Below are positions 44,378 through 53,608 of a DNA stretch of 64,000 nucleotides, piece by piece. Made by a program: the position numbers and the translations under genes. Source of the DNA: JAJPKK01 sp963807015 (lineage in GTDB: Bacteria > Pseudomonadota > Alphaproteobacteria > Rhizobiales > Xanthobacteraceae). Position 1 is the stretch's first letter. The number at the start of each line of letters is the position of its first letter. Below the pieces are notes generated by a model, which saw only the letters and a list, made by a program, of their open reading frames with translations, did not search any database and had not been told where the DNA came from. The stretch covers positions 310,001 to 374,000 of the forward strand of contig CAWEAS010000013.1 of NCBI GenBank assembly GCA_963807015.1. The letters run 5' to 3'.

Positions 44378-45819
44378 ATGAATGGACCGTCGGCGGCTCC
44401 CTCCGAGGCAAGCGGCGTTTCTGGCGCGCCAGGTCCGGCGCCGGCGAGCAACCGATCGGCGATCACTGCGTCCGCGCCCGTGGAAGCTGCGCTCAGCGAT
44501 TTGCCGGCGAACGAGGCTGTGTTCCGTGCGGTCGCGGCGGTCCTGCGGCCCGGCGTCGCTCCGCAAAGCTATCGAGGCTAGGTGTGAGCGGTCGATCGCG
44601 CTGTCCAAGGCACGCTGACAAACGCCTATCAGGCGTCGCTTTAGGAATGGCAATGTGCGCGCCGCAGCCCTCCAGGAGAAGGCTAAGCAATATGCGGCGC
44701 TTGTGACAAAGTGCTCGACGCGGCCAAGGCGGCGGCCGAGCCCACCGGTCCGATGAAGGAATGGCTCGCTGGTCGGCAGCGCGGCGAAACCCAGGCACAA
44801 TATGAAGCTCGGGTTGTCGGTGGCAAGAAAGCCGCGACTGCGCCCTACGAAATCGCCGAGGCGGCACTGCGCGAAGGCGGACGCCCGGTCGCGATTCATC
44901 CGAATGAGGTCGTAACTACAGGCGCAGAGATCAATCCGGAGCTCAAGGGCTTCACCGGTTGGGCTGCCGGCCGGCTCGGTTTGCCGAGCGAGGCCAGCTG
45001 CACCGAATGTTCCGGCCGCGCCAGGCGTGCAGGACCATCGGGCGCGCCACTTTGTGGGCCGGCTCCGGCAGTCCCGGGACAAAGCGCCTTCACGCCGCAG
45101 ATGATCCGCAATCCCGACGGCAACGTGGTCGTTGTCGCGCCTTACCCTACAAAACTGCGGCCCAGAATTACGAGAAGGCGCGCGAAACTTACAACGGCGC
45201 ACAACAGACCAAGCAGACGTTCGCCGAGATGGAAGATTATTTCGGTCATTGAATTCGGCGGGATGGTCTTCGACCGGCGCTGGTGCTGAGGCGCGGCTCG
45301 GCATGGCAAGGGCGATCGACTCAGTGTGGCAAGTGCTCGGCGTCAAGGGTGAGAGCCTGCCATTGGATCCCGAAAAAATCGCGAGCTGGGAAGATCACGG
45401 AAAAACTCGACCGGGCTCGGCTTCTCCTCGCCCCACTTGGGTGCGCGCGAGGCGATGCAGATCGTTCAGGGCGCGATCAAGGCAAATCCCAGCGTGCAGG
45501 ACACGCCGAAGGGTGCCCTTATGGTGCTCAACACGATCCACCAAAATGCTGAGCGCGATAACGACTACTCAGAATTTGAGAACCGCTACGCGCAACTCAC
45601 GGTGGTGATCTGATTGGCGCCGAGGTCGCGTTCAACAAGCAAAATCCGCCGAGCCTCTATGCGCGCCGCGCCATCAGTGCAAGCGCAAAGGAACATGCCG
45701 CAGAAGGTCGTCGATGACCCTACCGCAACAATAGGGCGGCTGGCGGAGTAGCTTTCGACAACAAAATTCGGCGGCAAGGGCGCGGCGAAGACATTCTTGC
45801 CGCAGGGGAGTGCGCCCTG
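44378..45819 (+). pseudogene. Decayed phage protein gene
   Basis: Starts MNGPSAAPSEASGVSGAPGP, continues in other frames with LDAAKAAAEPTGPMKEWLAG RQRGETQAQYEARVVGGKKAA, ARETYNGAQQTKQTFAEMED YFGH, ARLGMARAIDSVWQVLGVKG ESLPLD and MVLNTIHQNAERDNDYSEFE. Read in order these make one helical protein of about 420 aa with at least five frame changes. A phage virion or lysis-region role is likely only from position, directly upstream of the large virion-like gene. Confidence 0.5.
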
Positions 45820-48800
45820 ATGGCTGAGGCCAATTACTTCGATGGTTACGATATTTTGCGCTTTGGGCAGTCCGCACCGCCGCCGCGCCCGCAGGTGCCG
45901 CCGGCTGATAGCTTTTTGCTGATCGCTTCAGTGGAGCGGGGTCAGCCGCAACGCGAGAAGTCGAACTATTTCGACAAGTACGATCATCTCCGCTTTGGCG
46001 CCGCCGGGAAAGGGCGGCTCCAATTGGGACGTCGCCGTGCAAGTCCCGGTGGCTTCAATGAGGGCCTCGCCAATGTGGCCGGGGCTCCGGTCGACGCAGC
46101 CACATGGCTTTGGAACCAAGGCGTTCGCGGCGCCAACGCTGCTTACCGTGGTGTTCACGGTGGCGATGAAGATTTAATACCGCCGATCAGGCGACCATTC
46201 GGCGGCTCCAAATCCATCAAATCAGGCTTGGGCCTCGTCGGGCTTAATCCGGAAGACATTCCGGCGCGAACATCGGGAGAGCGTATCGCGCGCGGTGTGG
46301 GCGGTGGCGTGGCCGCGGCCATTGCTCCGGAAGCGGTGCTCGGAACGATGGCCCGGGCGATCCCAGCTGCAGCGCCCATCGCTGAGACCGGTGCACGATT
46401 GTTCGGCCGGACAGAAGGTGCCAGCGATCTTGCGACGAATGTCGCTGCCGGCGCTGCCGCGGGCGCTGGCGGTGCGGGCGCCGCAGAGTTGGCGCCTGAT
46501 CAATATAAACCTCTTGCTCACGTCGTGGGATCAATGGCGGCGGGCGTCCCGGTGGCCGCAACACCGGCGATTGCCCGTGAAGCTGTGCGGGTTGGCAAGA
46601 ACTTTGTCGCTCCGATGCACGAAGCTGGCCGCGAAGAGCTGGCCGGCGGGCGGCTCGCCAACGCGGCGAACGATGTTTCGGCGGTGCGCGAGGCCATAGA
46701 CACAGCGCCGCGCGAATTGGTTCCGGGATCCAGGCCAACCACGTTCCAGCTCACCGGCGACACCGGCCTCGGCGCGCTCGAGCGGGATGTGCAGACCCGC
46801 AATCCTGCGGAGTTCGCTGAGCGTCGCGGCGAGCAGAATGCCGCTCGCGTCCAGGCACTCCAAGGCGTTCAGTCCACTGGCGCGCCGGAAGAGATTTCCG
46901 GATTTTTGCGAGGTCGCCTCGCCGAGATTGACCATGCGAGCCAGCGGCTGATCGATGATGCGACAGCGCGAGCGCAGGGCGCGGCGGCGCGGCTCGGCGG
47001 GCAAGGCGTGCCCGAGGATTACGGGGCGAGGCTCCGCACCGCTCTTCAGGATGCGGAGGACACGGCTCGCGCCGGTGAGCGCGGTCTATGGAACGCGGTC
47101 GATCCCGATGGCAGGCTGACCGTCTCTATGGGGCCGGTCCGGAACGCGGAACGATCAATTTACGGCGACATGACCGCAGCAGGCCAGCGGGCGTCACACC
47201 GCTCGAAAGCACAATCCGAAAGGTGATCGATACTTATCGGCCCGTCGAGCCTTCCGTGAGTTGGCTGATCTGCGCAGCGCTGTGTCAACCGCGATGCGGT
47301 GAGATGCGTTCGGCGGGCCGTACTCCGGCCTATGCCCGCCTCTCGCGGTTGCGGGAGGCGGTTGAACAAGCGATCGGCGATACTGTAGAACAACGCGTAG
47401 CAAATAAATCCCGCGCCGTTGCTTCCGGGCAGATTTCGCCGGACCAGACAATGGCGGCTCGCGTTCAGGCACAAGTCGATGAGTGGCGCGCCAGACAAGC
47501 CCAAACCGGGCAAAACGCTGGAAGCAATTTTGGCGAACTTCCGGCACCGGAGCGGCCGTTAGCGCTCGCTCATCTAGAGCAAATCAACAAAGCCTCGGGC
47601 GATCTGGAAATCCTTCGGGAGATCAAGGCGTACAAGCGGCTGAACGGCCAACCTTCGACCAAGCCGCCCGAGAGCGCCTAAACGCCGCCACGGCTGCCAC
47701 GAGGGATCGTGCCCGCGCCTTCAATCAGGGCGTGGTCGGTCAAATCCTCCGCACGCGTGGTGATCGCGGCAATTTCCAGATGACCGATGCGGCCGTGCCG
47801 GGAAACATCTTCCGGCCCGGCCCTCCTGGCTATGAGGCGGTGCAGTCCTTCCGGCGGGCAATCGGCAATGATGATCAGGCTCTCGGCGCACTTCAGGATG
47901 CGGTCGCTGCGTCAGCTCGGCGCTATGCGCAGCGTCCGGACGGCACGATCGATGCCACGAAGCTGCAACGCTGGCGGAGTGTGCACGCGGATGCGTTGCG
48001 CGCGTTGCCCGAGGATGTGACGCGCGAATTCGGCGACGCCGGCCGCGCGGCAACAGCGATCGACGCTGCCGCCCAGGCTCGGCGGACCGCGCTTGATGCC
48101 TACCAGCAAGGCGCGATAGGCCGGCTGATCGGTGTCAGTGATCCTGCCGACGTGGTGAAGACCGTCGGCGGCATCTTCTCGCGCAATGACGCGACGGCTT
48201 CGATGCAGCGCCTGGCGCAGGAAGTGGCGCGCGATCCCGATGCCCGCGACGGGCTGCGCAAGGCTGTTATCGACTACACGTACGGGCGCTTTGTATCGAA
48301 CACGAAGCCGCCACGACCCGCACCGGTCAGATGAAGAGCGACACGTTTCAAGGCTTCGTGCGCCACAATCGCGCGGCGCTGCGCCAGGTCTTCTCGGAGG
48401 CTGAGGTCAATGCGCTGTCGGCGATTGCTGCTGATTTGCAGCGCGCGAGCCGCTCGCTCACCGCAGTCCAAATCCCAGGTCAATCGAATACGGCGCAGGA
48501 CACGATCGCGGCGCTCGAAAAGAAGCCGGAAGGCCATGGATCATTGTTGACACAAGCGATCTTGGCCGGCGCCGCCGGCTATGAGGTCCACGGTATGAAG
48601 GGTGCCGCGTTGGGCCTGGCCGGTGCCTTTGGCAAGTATTTCACGCACAAGCTCCGGGAAGCCGGCATGGAAAAGGTCGAGGACCTCGTCAAGCAGGCGA
48701 TGATCGATCCCGATACCGCGCGTCATCTGCTCTCGCGGGCGCCACCGAACTCGACGGCCTCCAGTGCAGCGAAGATGAAGCTTGCGCAGCGGTTGGCTCG

Positions 48801-48852
48801 GCTCTCGGTGTTTGAACAGGCCCAAAACAAGGGAGGGGACTTCCGGCCATGA
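45820..48852 (+). pseudogene. Large phage virion-type protein gene, several frameshifts
   Basis: First frame 45820-47226 (about 468 aa): tandem motif ANYFDGYDILRFGQ / SNYFDKYDHLRFG, then Ala/Gly-rich segments (GVGGGVAAAIAPEAVL, AAGAAAGAGGAGAAEL) and long helices. The continuation is in other frames: KASGDLEILREIKAYKRLN (47600-47650), FDQAARERLNAATAATRDRA ... (47650-48305), MKSDTFQGFVRHNRAALRQV to 48852. Together about 1000 aa, the size and composition of internal/ejection virion proteins. At least three frame changes make it non-functional as read. Confidence 0.55.
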
Positions 48853-49104
48853 TCAACTCGGAACTGTCCCCGGTGGTCGCTGCATCGCCTTATCAGCCAT
48901 CTCGGTTAGATCAGCAGCAAGTGCGCGGGCTTGCTTCGGTGTCATGGCGAACGTCAGAAATCGCGATGACCTTCCGATCTCTTCCGCATGATCTACAAAT
49001 TCTAGCCGCAAGCCGCATCCGGTTTGAGCCAGGAGCGCCGTCTCATAACCAACAACCGGGTGCAGGATTACGAGTCCTTGCTCGTCGGTTTCCCAGTTCG
49101 GCAT
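48853..49104 (-). CDS. Small conserved hypothetical protein
   Basis: 83 aa: MPNWETDEQGLVILHPVVGY ETALLAQTGCGLRLEF, then FLTFAMTPKQARALAADLTE MADKAMQ. Compact alpha/beta composition, no membrane segment. Similar short proteins are common in Bradyrhizobium islands. Opposite in strand to the prophage genes; ends 1 bp after them. Confidence 0.55.
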   Translation of the reverse strand: MPNWETDEQGLVILHPVVGYETALLAQTGCGLRLEFVDHAEEIGRSSRFLTFAMTPKQARALAADLTEMADKAMQRPPGTVPS

Positions 49105-49149
49105 GACAGACCTTCCTTTGCTGAAGAATTAACCGGATGGATTGTGCTC

Positions 49150-49533
49150 ATGTTGTCAGAAAGCTGTAGGACGGTCACTGCTGATCACCTCGCGCAATTT
49201 CCCACCTTCTGTGCGGTTGTCCGAATGGAAGATGATCCCTCGGTTGCGAAATGGATCGAGTTTTGGGCGCCGAAATCGACCGGTGATATCGAGTGGGACT
49301 ATGTGGCCGGCGATCTTTATGGCGAGGAGGCCATCCTTTACGTCCGCAATCACGACAAGCCGGAGTTCCTCACCTGCGTGCTGCTATCGATCGGAATGGT
49401 GCTGCACTTTAACTCACGGTGCGCGGGTCCTTTGGAACGCGGGTTCATCGATCGCGTGCTTAAGGACTTTCCGGATGCGATCGATCGCGTGTTCATGCTC
49501 GTGCATCAGCATCATCCAGAGGTGCTGAATTGA
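49150..49533 (+). CDS. Hypothetical protein
   Basis: 127 aa: MLSESCRTVTADHLAQFPTF CAVVRMEDDPSVAKWIEFWA, DIEWDYVAGDLYGEEAILYV, LERGFIDRVLKDFPDAIDRV. Natural-looking globular composition and intact frame, unlike the neighbouring prophage relics. ATG 49150 chosen because upstream codons overlap the preceding gene's 5' end. Function unknown. Confidence 0.5.
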   Translation: MLSESCRTVTADHLAQFPTFCAVVRMEDDPSVAKWIEFWAPKSTGDIEWDYVAGDLYGEEAILYVRNHDKPEFLTCVLLSIGMVLHFNSRCAGPLERGFIDRVLKDFPDAIDRVFMLVHQHHPEVLN

Positions 49534-49610
49534 GAGAGCTTCACGCGAGCCTGCTGCGGTGTTGTTCCGATAATCCAAATTCTGGGCACTAAACCCGCGC
49601 TAACAATGGC

Positions 49611-51048
49611 GGGATCGCCCCATTCTCTGTTGAACTTCGCGAAGCGACACTGCTGTAAATGACGTTAAGCGGCCTTCGCGGTTTGGGCAACGGCGCGGTC
49701 GTTTGTTTCCCTCTCGTAGTGAGCTGCGAGCGCGGCCCGCAATGCTGGAAGTTGCTTGTATGCTTTCAGCCTGCGAAAGCCCTTCTTGGCCTCTTGCATG
49801 GCCGCAGCGGTCCAGCGCAGGGCCATTGAAGGCGAACTCCAGCGTTTCACGTTGCGGGTGACGCGACGCACGGTGCCCATCATGTTTTCAATGATGTTGG
49901 TGCAGGCCAGCGAGCGGCGCAGTTCGGCCGGCAAACCGAGCCGGCTCACCGTGAGGATCTCATCCAATCCCTCGAGGATGCTCTTCGAGACGCCGGGAGC
50001 ATCGCGCTCCAAGCGCTGGGCAAGGTTGCGGATCAACTTCTCCGCCTTCGCTGCGTCGCTGAGTTCCCAGGCCTGGCGCAACACGCGTCGGACCGAGGCA
50101 TGTAGAGCTGGCGATAGACGCTCCATGATATTTCGCGCCTTATGGATTTGACAGCGCTGGATCGGCGTGTGGCGTCCGAAGCTGCGACGGATCGCCTTGG
50201 AGAGCGCTTTCGAGCCGTCGATGATGAATAGACGCGGTACTGCTGGATCGAGGCCGCGCTCGATCAGGTCGTCGATCAAAGCCTGCACCACAGCGCTGTG
50301 CTCGGTTGCACCCTCCATCAGCCCAAGCGGGTGCTTGACGCCCTCGCTATCGATCCCGAGCGCCGCCACCAGCACGAGATGCTCACTGATGTGGATGCCA
50401 TCGATCTGCACCACCATGATGTCGAGCCCGGATAGATCCGCACCCATCCATTCCTTCATGCGCCCAGCCGACAACGCCACGAAGTGCCGCGAAGCCGCCG
50501 ACTTCGACACGCCGGCCCCCGCCGGCGCTGGAACATCGCCCTCGGGAAGCCGCACCGCTCGGCGGAATTTCCGCGTCGAGACGTTGATCAGCATCAGGTT
50601 CATCGCCCACTTGCCCAGCCAGTCTTCGGCGACCGCGCGTTCCCAGCTGGGCAGCGTCAACTCCTGACCCGCAAGGTCGCGCACGCGCGGCCGCTCAACT
50701 GCCACCTTGCCGGCGTGAAACCCAATCTTGCCTTTGGTTCGGCCCCAGCGGTGTCCTCGACGTTCCTCGCTGCGGGCGTGGCGAGCCCCACAAGCTTTTT
50801 CAACGTCCGTTTTCATCATTGCCTCCAGCGCCTCGACGCCAGCGGCCAAGCAGAACCGATCAAAGCTTGCGGACACCTCGTCCCAAGCTTTGCCCACAGC
50901 CCCCGTGACCGTTGGAGGCACGGCGATCGATGTTGTGCTAACTCTCTTCATGGCGTTGCTTTCCTCTCGTGGAATCATCACCCCGAGCCTAATGGCTCAA
51001 GGCGAGCAACGCCGCTTCTCCTATTTCAACATTCGCCGGGGCAATTCC
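49611..51048 (-). mobile_element. IS256-family insertion sequence with 9-bp target duplication
   Basis: 1438 bp. Ends GGGATCGCCCC (left) and GGAATTGCCCC (right, complement) with further matches TGTTGAA and GAAGCG inside. The 9-bp sequence AACAATGGC is present directly on both sides (49602-49610 and 51049-51057), a typical IS256 target duplication. Contains one transposase gene. Confidence 0.9.
49665..50951 (-). CDS. IS256-family transposase
   Basis: 428 aa from ATG 50951 (438 aa from 50981). DDE mutator-type enzyme: GADLSGLDIMVVQIDGIHIS (first Asp), PRLFIIDGSKALSKAIRRSF (second Asp), the RCQIHKARNIMERL block, and LRRSLACTNIIENMMGTVRR with the catalytic Glu. All key residues visible and the frame is intact, so the copy may be active. 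Confidence 0.93.
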   Translation of the reverse strand: MKRVSTTSIAVPPTVTGAVGKAWDEVSASFDRFCLAAGVEALEAMMKTDVEKACGARHARSEERRGHRWGRTKGKIGFHAGKVAVERPRVRDLAGQELTLPSWERAVAEDWLGKWAMNLMLINVSTRKFRRAVRLPEGDVPAPAGAGVSKSAASRHFVALSAGRMKEWMGADLSGLDIMVVQIDGIHISEHLVLVAALGIDSEGVKHPLGLMEGATEHSAVVQALIDDLIERGLDPAVPRLFIIDGSKALSKAIRRSFGRHTPIQRCQIHKARNIMERLSPALHASVRRVLRQAWELSDAAKAEKLIRNLAQRLERDAPGVSKSILEGLDEILTVSRLGLPAELRRSLACTNIIENMMGTVRRVTRNVKRWSSPSMALRWTAAAMQEAKKGFRRLKAYKQLPALRAALAAHYERETNDRAVAQTAKAA

Positions 51049-51052
51049 AACA

Positions 51053-51421
51053 ATGGCCCCTTCAAAAGAGCAGCAGAATGGCCTGGCGTTATTTCCGAAC
51101 GAGGCGGAAGTCGCCCGCTTGGTGCTGGGTCGACGCGCCGCTGAGTGGCCCGGCAAAGCCGCTGTGCTTGAGCGCGAAGGATTGCCGAAGATCGATCCAC
51201 TCATGGGCGGTCAATTCTGGCCTTCTGTCTTTCGCTGGTTTTGCGATCGATACGGGCTTGACGCCCCGTCCTCGGACGGCCCCATGATGGGAAAGAGCCG
51301 CATCCGCATTGTCCCGTTTGCGCCCGACGGGATGGAGGATTTCGATGGCGAGAAAGCGCAAGCCGCTGGTGGTCAGCGGAGAGACCGTCGAACTCAACGC
51401 TCCGGGTTTGCAGCTCGTTGA
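51053..51421 (+). CDS. Putative excisionase/directionality protein upstream of the integrase
   Basis: 122 aa: LALFPNEAEVARLVLGRRAA EWPGKAAVLEREGLPKIDPL MGGQFWPSVFRWFCDRYGLD. Recognisable as the small DNA-binding protein that precedes tyrosine integrases on many rhizobial islands (predicted winged helix). It overlaps the integrase start by 77 bp. Its ATG lies inside the right target duplication of the IS256 copy, so the IS sits immediately upstream and has separated the gene from its native promoter and leader. Confidence 0.65.
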   Translation: MAPSKEQQNGLALFPNEAEVARLVLGRRAAEWPGKAAVLEREGLPKIDPLMGGQFWPSVFRWFCDRYGLDAPSSDGPMMGKSRIRIVPFAPDGMEDFDGEKAQAAGGQRRDRRTQRSGFAAR

Positions 51422-52652
51422 GCGGCGCGCCGGTTGTTTTGATCAATATTGGGTCGCCAATCCCGACGCCCGCAGGCGCGGTTATGTGCCGCGCACCGTC
51501 AGACTGCATTACGATGTCTCGACGCCAACCGGGCGATCCGATCTGGAAAAGCGCTGCGCCGTCCTAACGGCTGAAATGCTGGCGTGGCTCGGCGATCCTG
51601 AGGGCCAGGGCAAGCCTATCTATGATGGCACCGTCACGGCGCTGATCCGTTGCTATCAGACCGATGCAAAGTCGCCCTATCACGGTCTGAGAGGTAACAC
51701 GCAGCGTGGTTACGACGATTGGTGTCGTACGCTCGAACGCGCGATTGGGAAGCGGCGCGTCGATCGCCTGAGCGGCCAAGACATACGCGACTGCTTTCTC
51801 GCCCTTCTCGAACCGGCCCAACCCGGCGGCGCGCCGAGGGTGAGGTTGGCGCAAGCCTGCGTCCGATCGATGATGAAGATACTGCTCAATTATGGCGCCG
51901 AGCTCGGCCTGCCAGGCTGCCTCGATCTCGTCCAGGTCCTCGAACGGATGACGCTCCGTGTCCCCAAGGAGGCGCGGATGGTGTGGAAAGCCAAGCGGCC
52001 GAGAAAGATCGCGATGTCCTATGATCATGCGGTCGCGATCGTGACGGAAGGCTTGGCCCGCAGGACCCGCCGCCATCGATCGGTTGCGCTCGGCGTTGCA
52101 GCGCAGTTCGAATTCACGTTGCGGCAGATAGATGTCATCGGCGAGTGGGAAAAGATCGATCGCGCACACGGACCAGCCGTGGGCGCGATCGTCAGCCATG
52201 GCCAGGTATGGCGGCCGGGATTGCGTTTTGAGGATTTTGCCGACGGCACGCTTGATCTGACGACGTCGAAGACTTCGACCGCGGCTGTCTTCGACGTCAC
52301 TGCCTATCCGCTGTTCCAGCGGGCTCTCGCGGCTGTCCCTGAGGCCGAGCGGCGCGGTCCCATGGTGATCGATGAAGGGGGCACCCCGGTCCAGCGGCGC
52401 TATTACCAGGACCTCTATCGCGAGATTGCCGACGCAGCGAACGTGCCTTCTGAGGTTTGGAACATGCGGGCTCGGCACGGTGGCGCGACCGAAGCGCGGC
52501 AAGCTGGCGTTGATCTCGCCGACATCGCCGAGCACGCTCAGCACAGCGACATCAACACGACCCGCAAGCACTACATCATCCCATCGGTCGAGACATCCCG
52601 ACGCGTGGCCCGCGCTCGCGTGGCGAGCCGTCAGACCAAGAACAGATCATGA
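51345..52652 (+). CDS. Tyrosine-type site-specific integrase of the tRNA-His island
   Basis: 435 aa from ATG 51345, preceded by GGAGGATTTCG. The N-terminal half carries the SAM-like core-binding region (RGYDDWCRTLERAIGKRRVD RLSGQDI). The catalytic domain shows FEFTLRQIDVIGEWEK (Arg region), MRARHGGATEARQAGVDLAD (RxxH-type box) and HSDINTTRKHYI with the nucleophile Tyr. It stops 57 bp from the tRNA-His, the classical position for the enzyme that recombines at the 3' end of that tRNA. Expected to catalyse integration and, with the small upstream protein, excision. Confidence 0.92.
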   Translation: MARKRKPLVVSGETVELNAPGLQLVERRAGCFDQYWVANPDARRRGYVPRTVRLHYDVSTPTGRSDLEKRCAVLTAEMLAWLGDPEGQGKPIYDGTVTALIRCYQTDAKSPYHGLRGNTQRGYDDWCRTLERAIGKRRVDRLSGQDIRDCFLALLEPAQPGGAPRVRLAQACVRSMMKILLNYGAELGLPGCLDLVQVLERMTLRVPKEARMVWKAKRPRKIAMSYDHAVAIVTEGLARRTRRHRSVALGVAAQFEFTLRQIDVIGEWEKIDRAHGPAVGAIVSHGQVWRPGLRFEDFADGTLDLTTSKTSTAAVFDVTAYPLFQRALAAVPEAERRGPMVIDEGGTPVQRRYYQDLYREIADAANVPSEVWNMRARHGGATEARQAGVDLADIAEHAQHSDINTTRKHYIIPSVETSRRVARARVASRQTKNRS

Positions 52653-52708
52653 AAGCGGGATTCCAAACGGAATTCCAAACGGATTTCAAACAGAATGACC
52701 TAAGTGGT

Positions 52709-52785
52709 TGGTACAGCTGGGGGGAGTTGAACCACCGACCTCCTGATCCACAGTCAGGCGCTCTAACCAACTGAGCTACAGCTGC
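52709..52785 (-). tRNA. tRNA-His (GTG anticodon)
   Basis: 77 nt including encoded CCA. Acceptor GCAGCTG pairs with CAGCTGT (G1-U72), D-arm GCTC-AGTTGGTTA-GAGC, anticodon stem CCTGA/TCAGG with loop CTGTGGA giving GTG, T-loop TTCAACT. A73 and the lack of an encoded G-1 fit the known alphaproteobacterial exception among tRNA-His. The T-stem has one mismatch (T51 against C63 in GGTGG/CCCCC). The last 47 nt are shared with the att copies. Confidence 0.93.
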
Positions 52786-53608
52786 ATGGCGTCGCCGAAA
52801 CTAGGAGCAAGCCCGCTCTTTGGCAAGCGCGGCGAAGGGCTACTCTGCTCTTTGGGCCGACGTGGTGCGCGGCAAATTTCGGATCCGCTGCGCGGACTTC
52901 GCGGGCGTCGGCCGTTGGCAGGCGGGTCGCAGAGCGGGTCCGAGGTCGCGCGGCGAAGTCTGTTGTCTTAATAGGAATATAATGATATAAAGAGGCCTCT
53001 TCCTATTGGATGAGAGGGAGGCGAATGTCATGCCTGCTGAACACGCGCAAACTCTGAGCCTCGTTCGAGCCTTCCCTGGTCCCGTCTGTCCGTTCGCTGT
53101 TCGGCGGGGCAGGGAAGCGGCGGCAGGTCTTTGATGCGGTTTGGTAAATCGGCACGGGGTTCGCCCGGGAGGGCCAAAAAATGGATTTTCCCTGTTATTT
53201 TCCCTGTTCTCAGGGAAAACGGCGCCGCCGCAGAAGCGAGGTTTTGGCAAAGAGCAAAGCTATTGCAATGAGTTAGCGGCCGCGCGGAGCAATGTCATCA
53301 TCAGCAGGGCCAAGCTTCGCCAAGTCGGGTCCTGCTATCCGCATTTGCCCAGCGCCTCTTCTCGAAGAGGCCCGGTCTGGCGGTTGTTGGCTGAAGGATA
53401 ACGCCATTGCTCTACTGGAAGCTGAGCAACAAAAAAGCCCAGGTCGGAACCCGGGCTTGAAGGACTCAAAACGCGACACGACACTTAACAGCTACGCAAG
53501 CAACAACGCTACTCGGGTAACGTCCACTATTCGGGCTTTACCGCCGCGTCACGTTGCACTCGCAATGTTACAGGCGCTTGACGCCCTGATCAGGCCGTCA
53601 TGCCTCGC
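52786..53608. other. Long non-coding stretch between tRNA-His and the phasin genes
   Basis: No supported protein gene. It holds AATAGGAA (52970-52977) and TTCCTATT (53000-53007) as an inverted pair around palindrome AGAGGCCTCT; the repeats TTTTCCCTGTT at 53186-53196 and 53198-53208 with inverted CAGGGAAAA at 53211-53219; and the phasin terminator at 53430-53458. A minus-strand ORF at 52840-53250 has low-complexity Arg/Pro composition and is not accepted as a gene. Confidence 0.55.
53430..53458 (-). terminator. Rho-independent terminator downstream of the phasin gene
   Basis: On the minus strand AGCCCGGGT-TCCG-ACCTGGGCT (9-bp stem with one G-U pair) is followed by six T. It lies 150 bp after the phasin stop. 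Confidence 0.75.

Larger units (their letters stand above)
25257..52755. mobile_element. Outer tRNA-His integrated genomic island
   Basis: A 27.5-kb segment flanked by the perfect 47-bp tRNA-His 3' repeats, with a tyrosine integrase (51345-52652) pointing at and adjacent to the intact tRNA. Contains recombinases, three insertion sequences, lower-GC cargo and a decayed prophage. Standard architecture of an integrative element that restores the tRNA with its own 3' end. Confidence 0.85.

Noticed and set aside
52840..53250. 136-codon minus-strand ORF after the tRNA
   Set aside because: Arg/Pro/Ala composition typical of antisense reading of high-GC DNA, no ribosome site, and it overlaps the repeat cluster.
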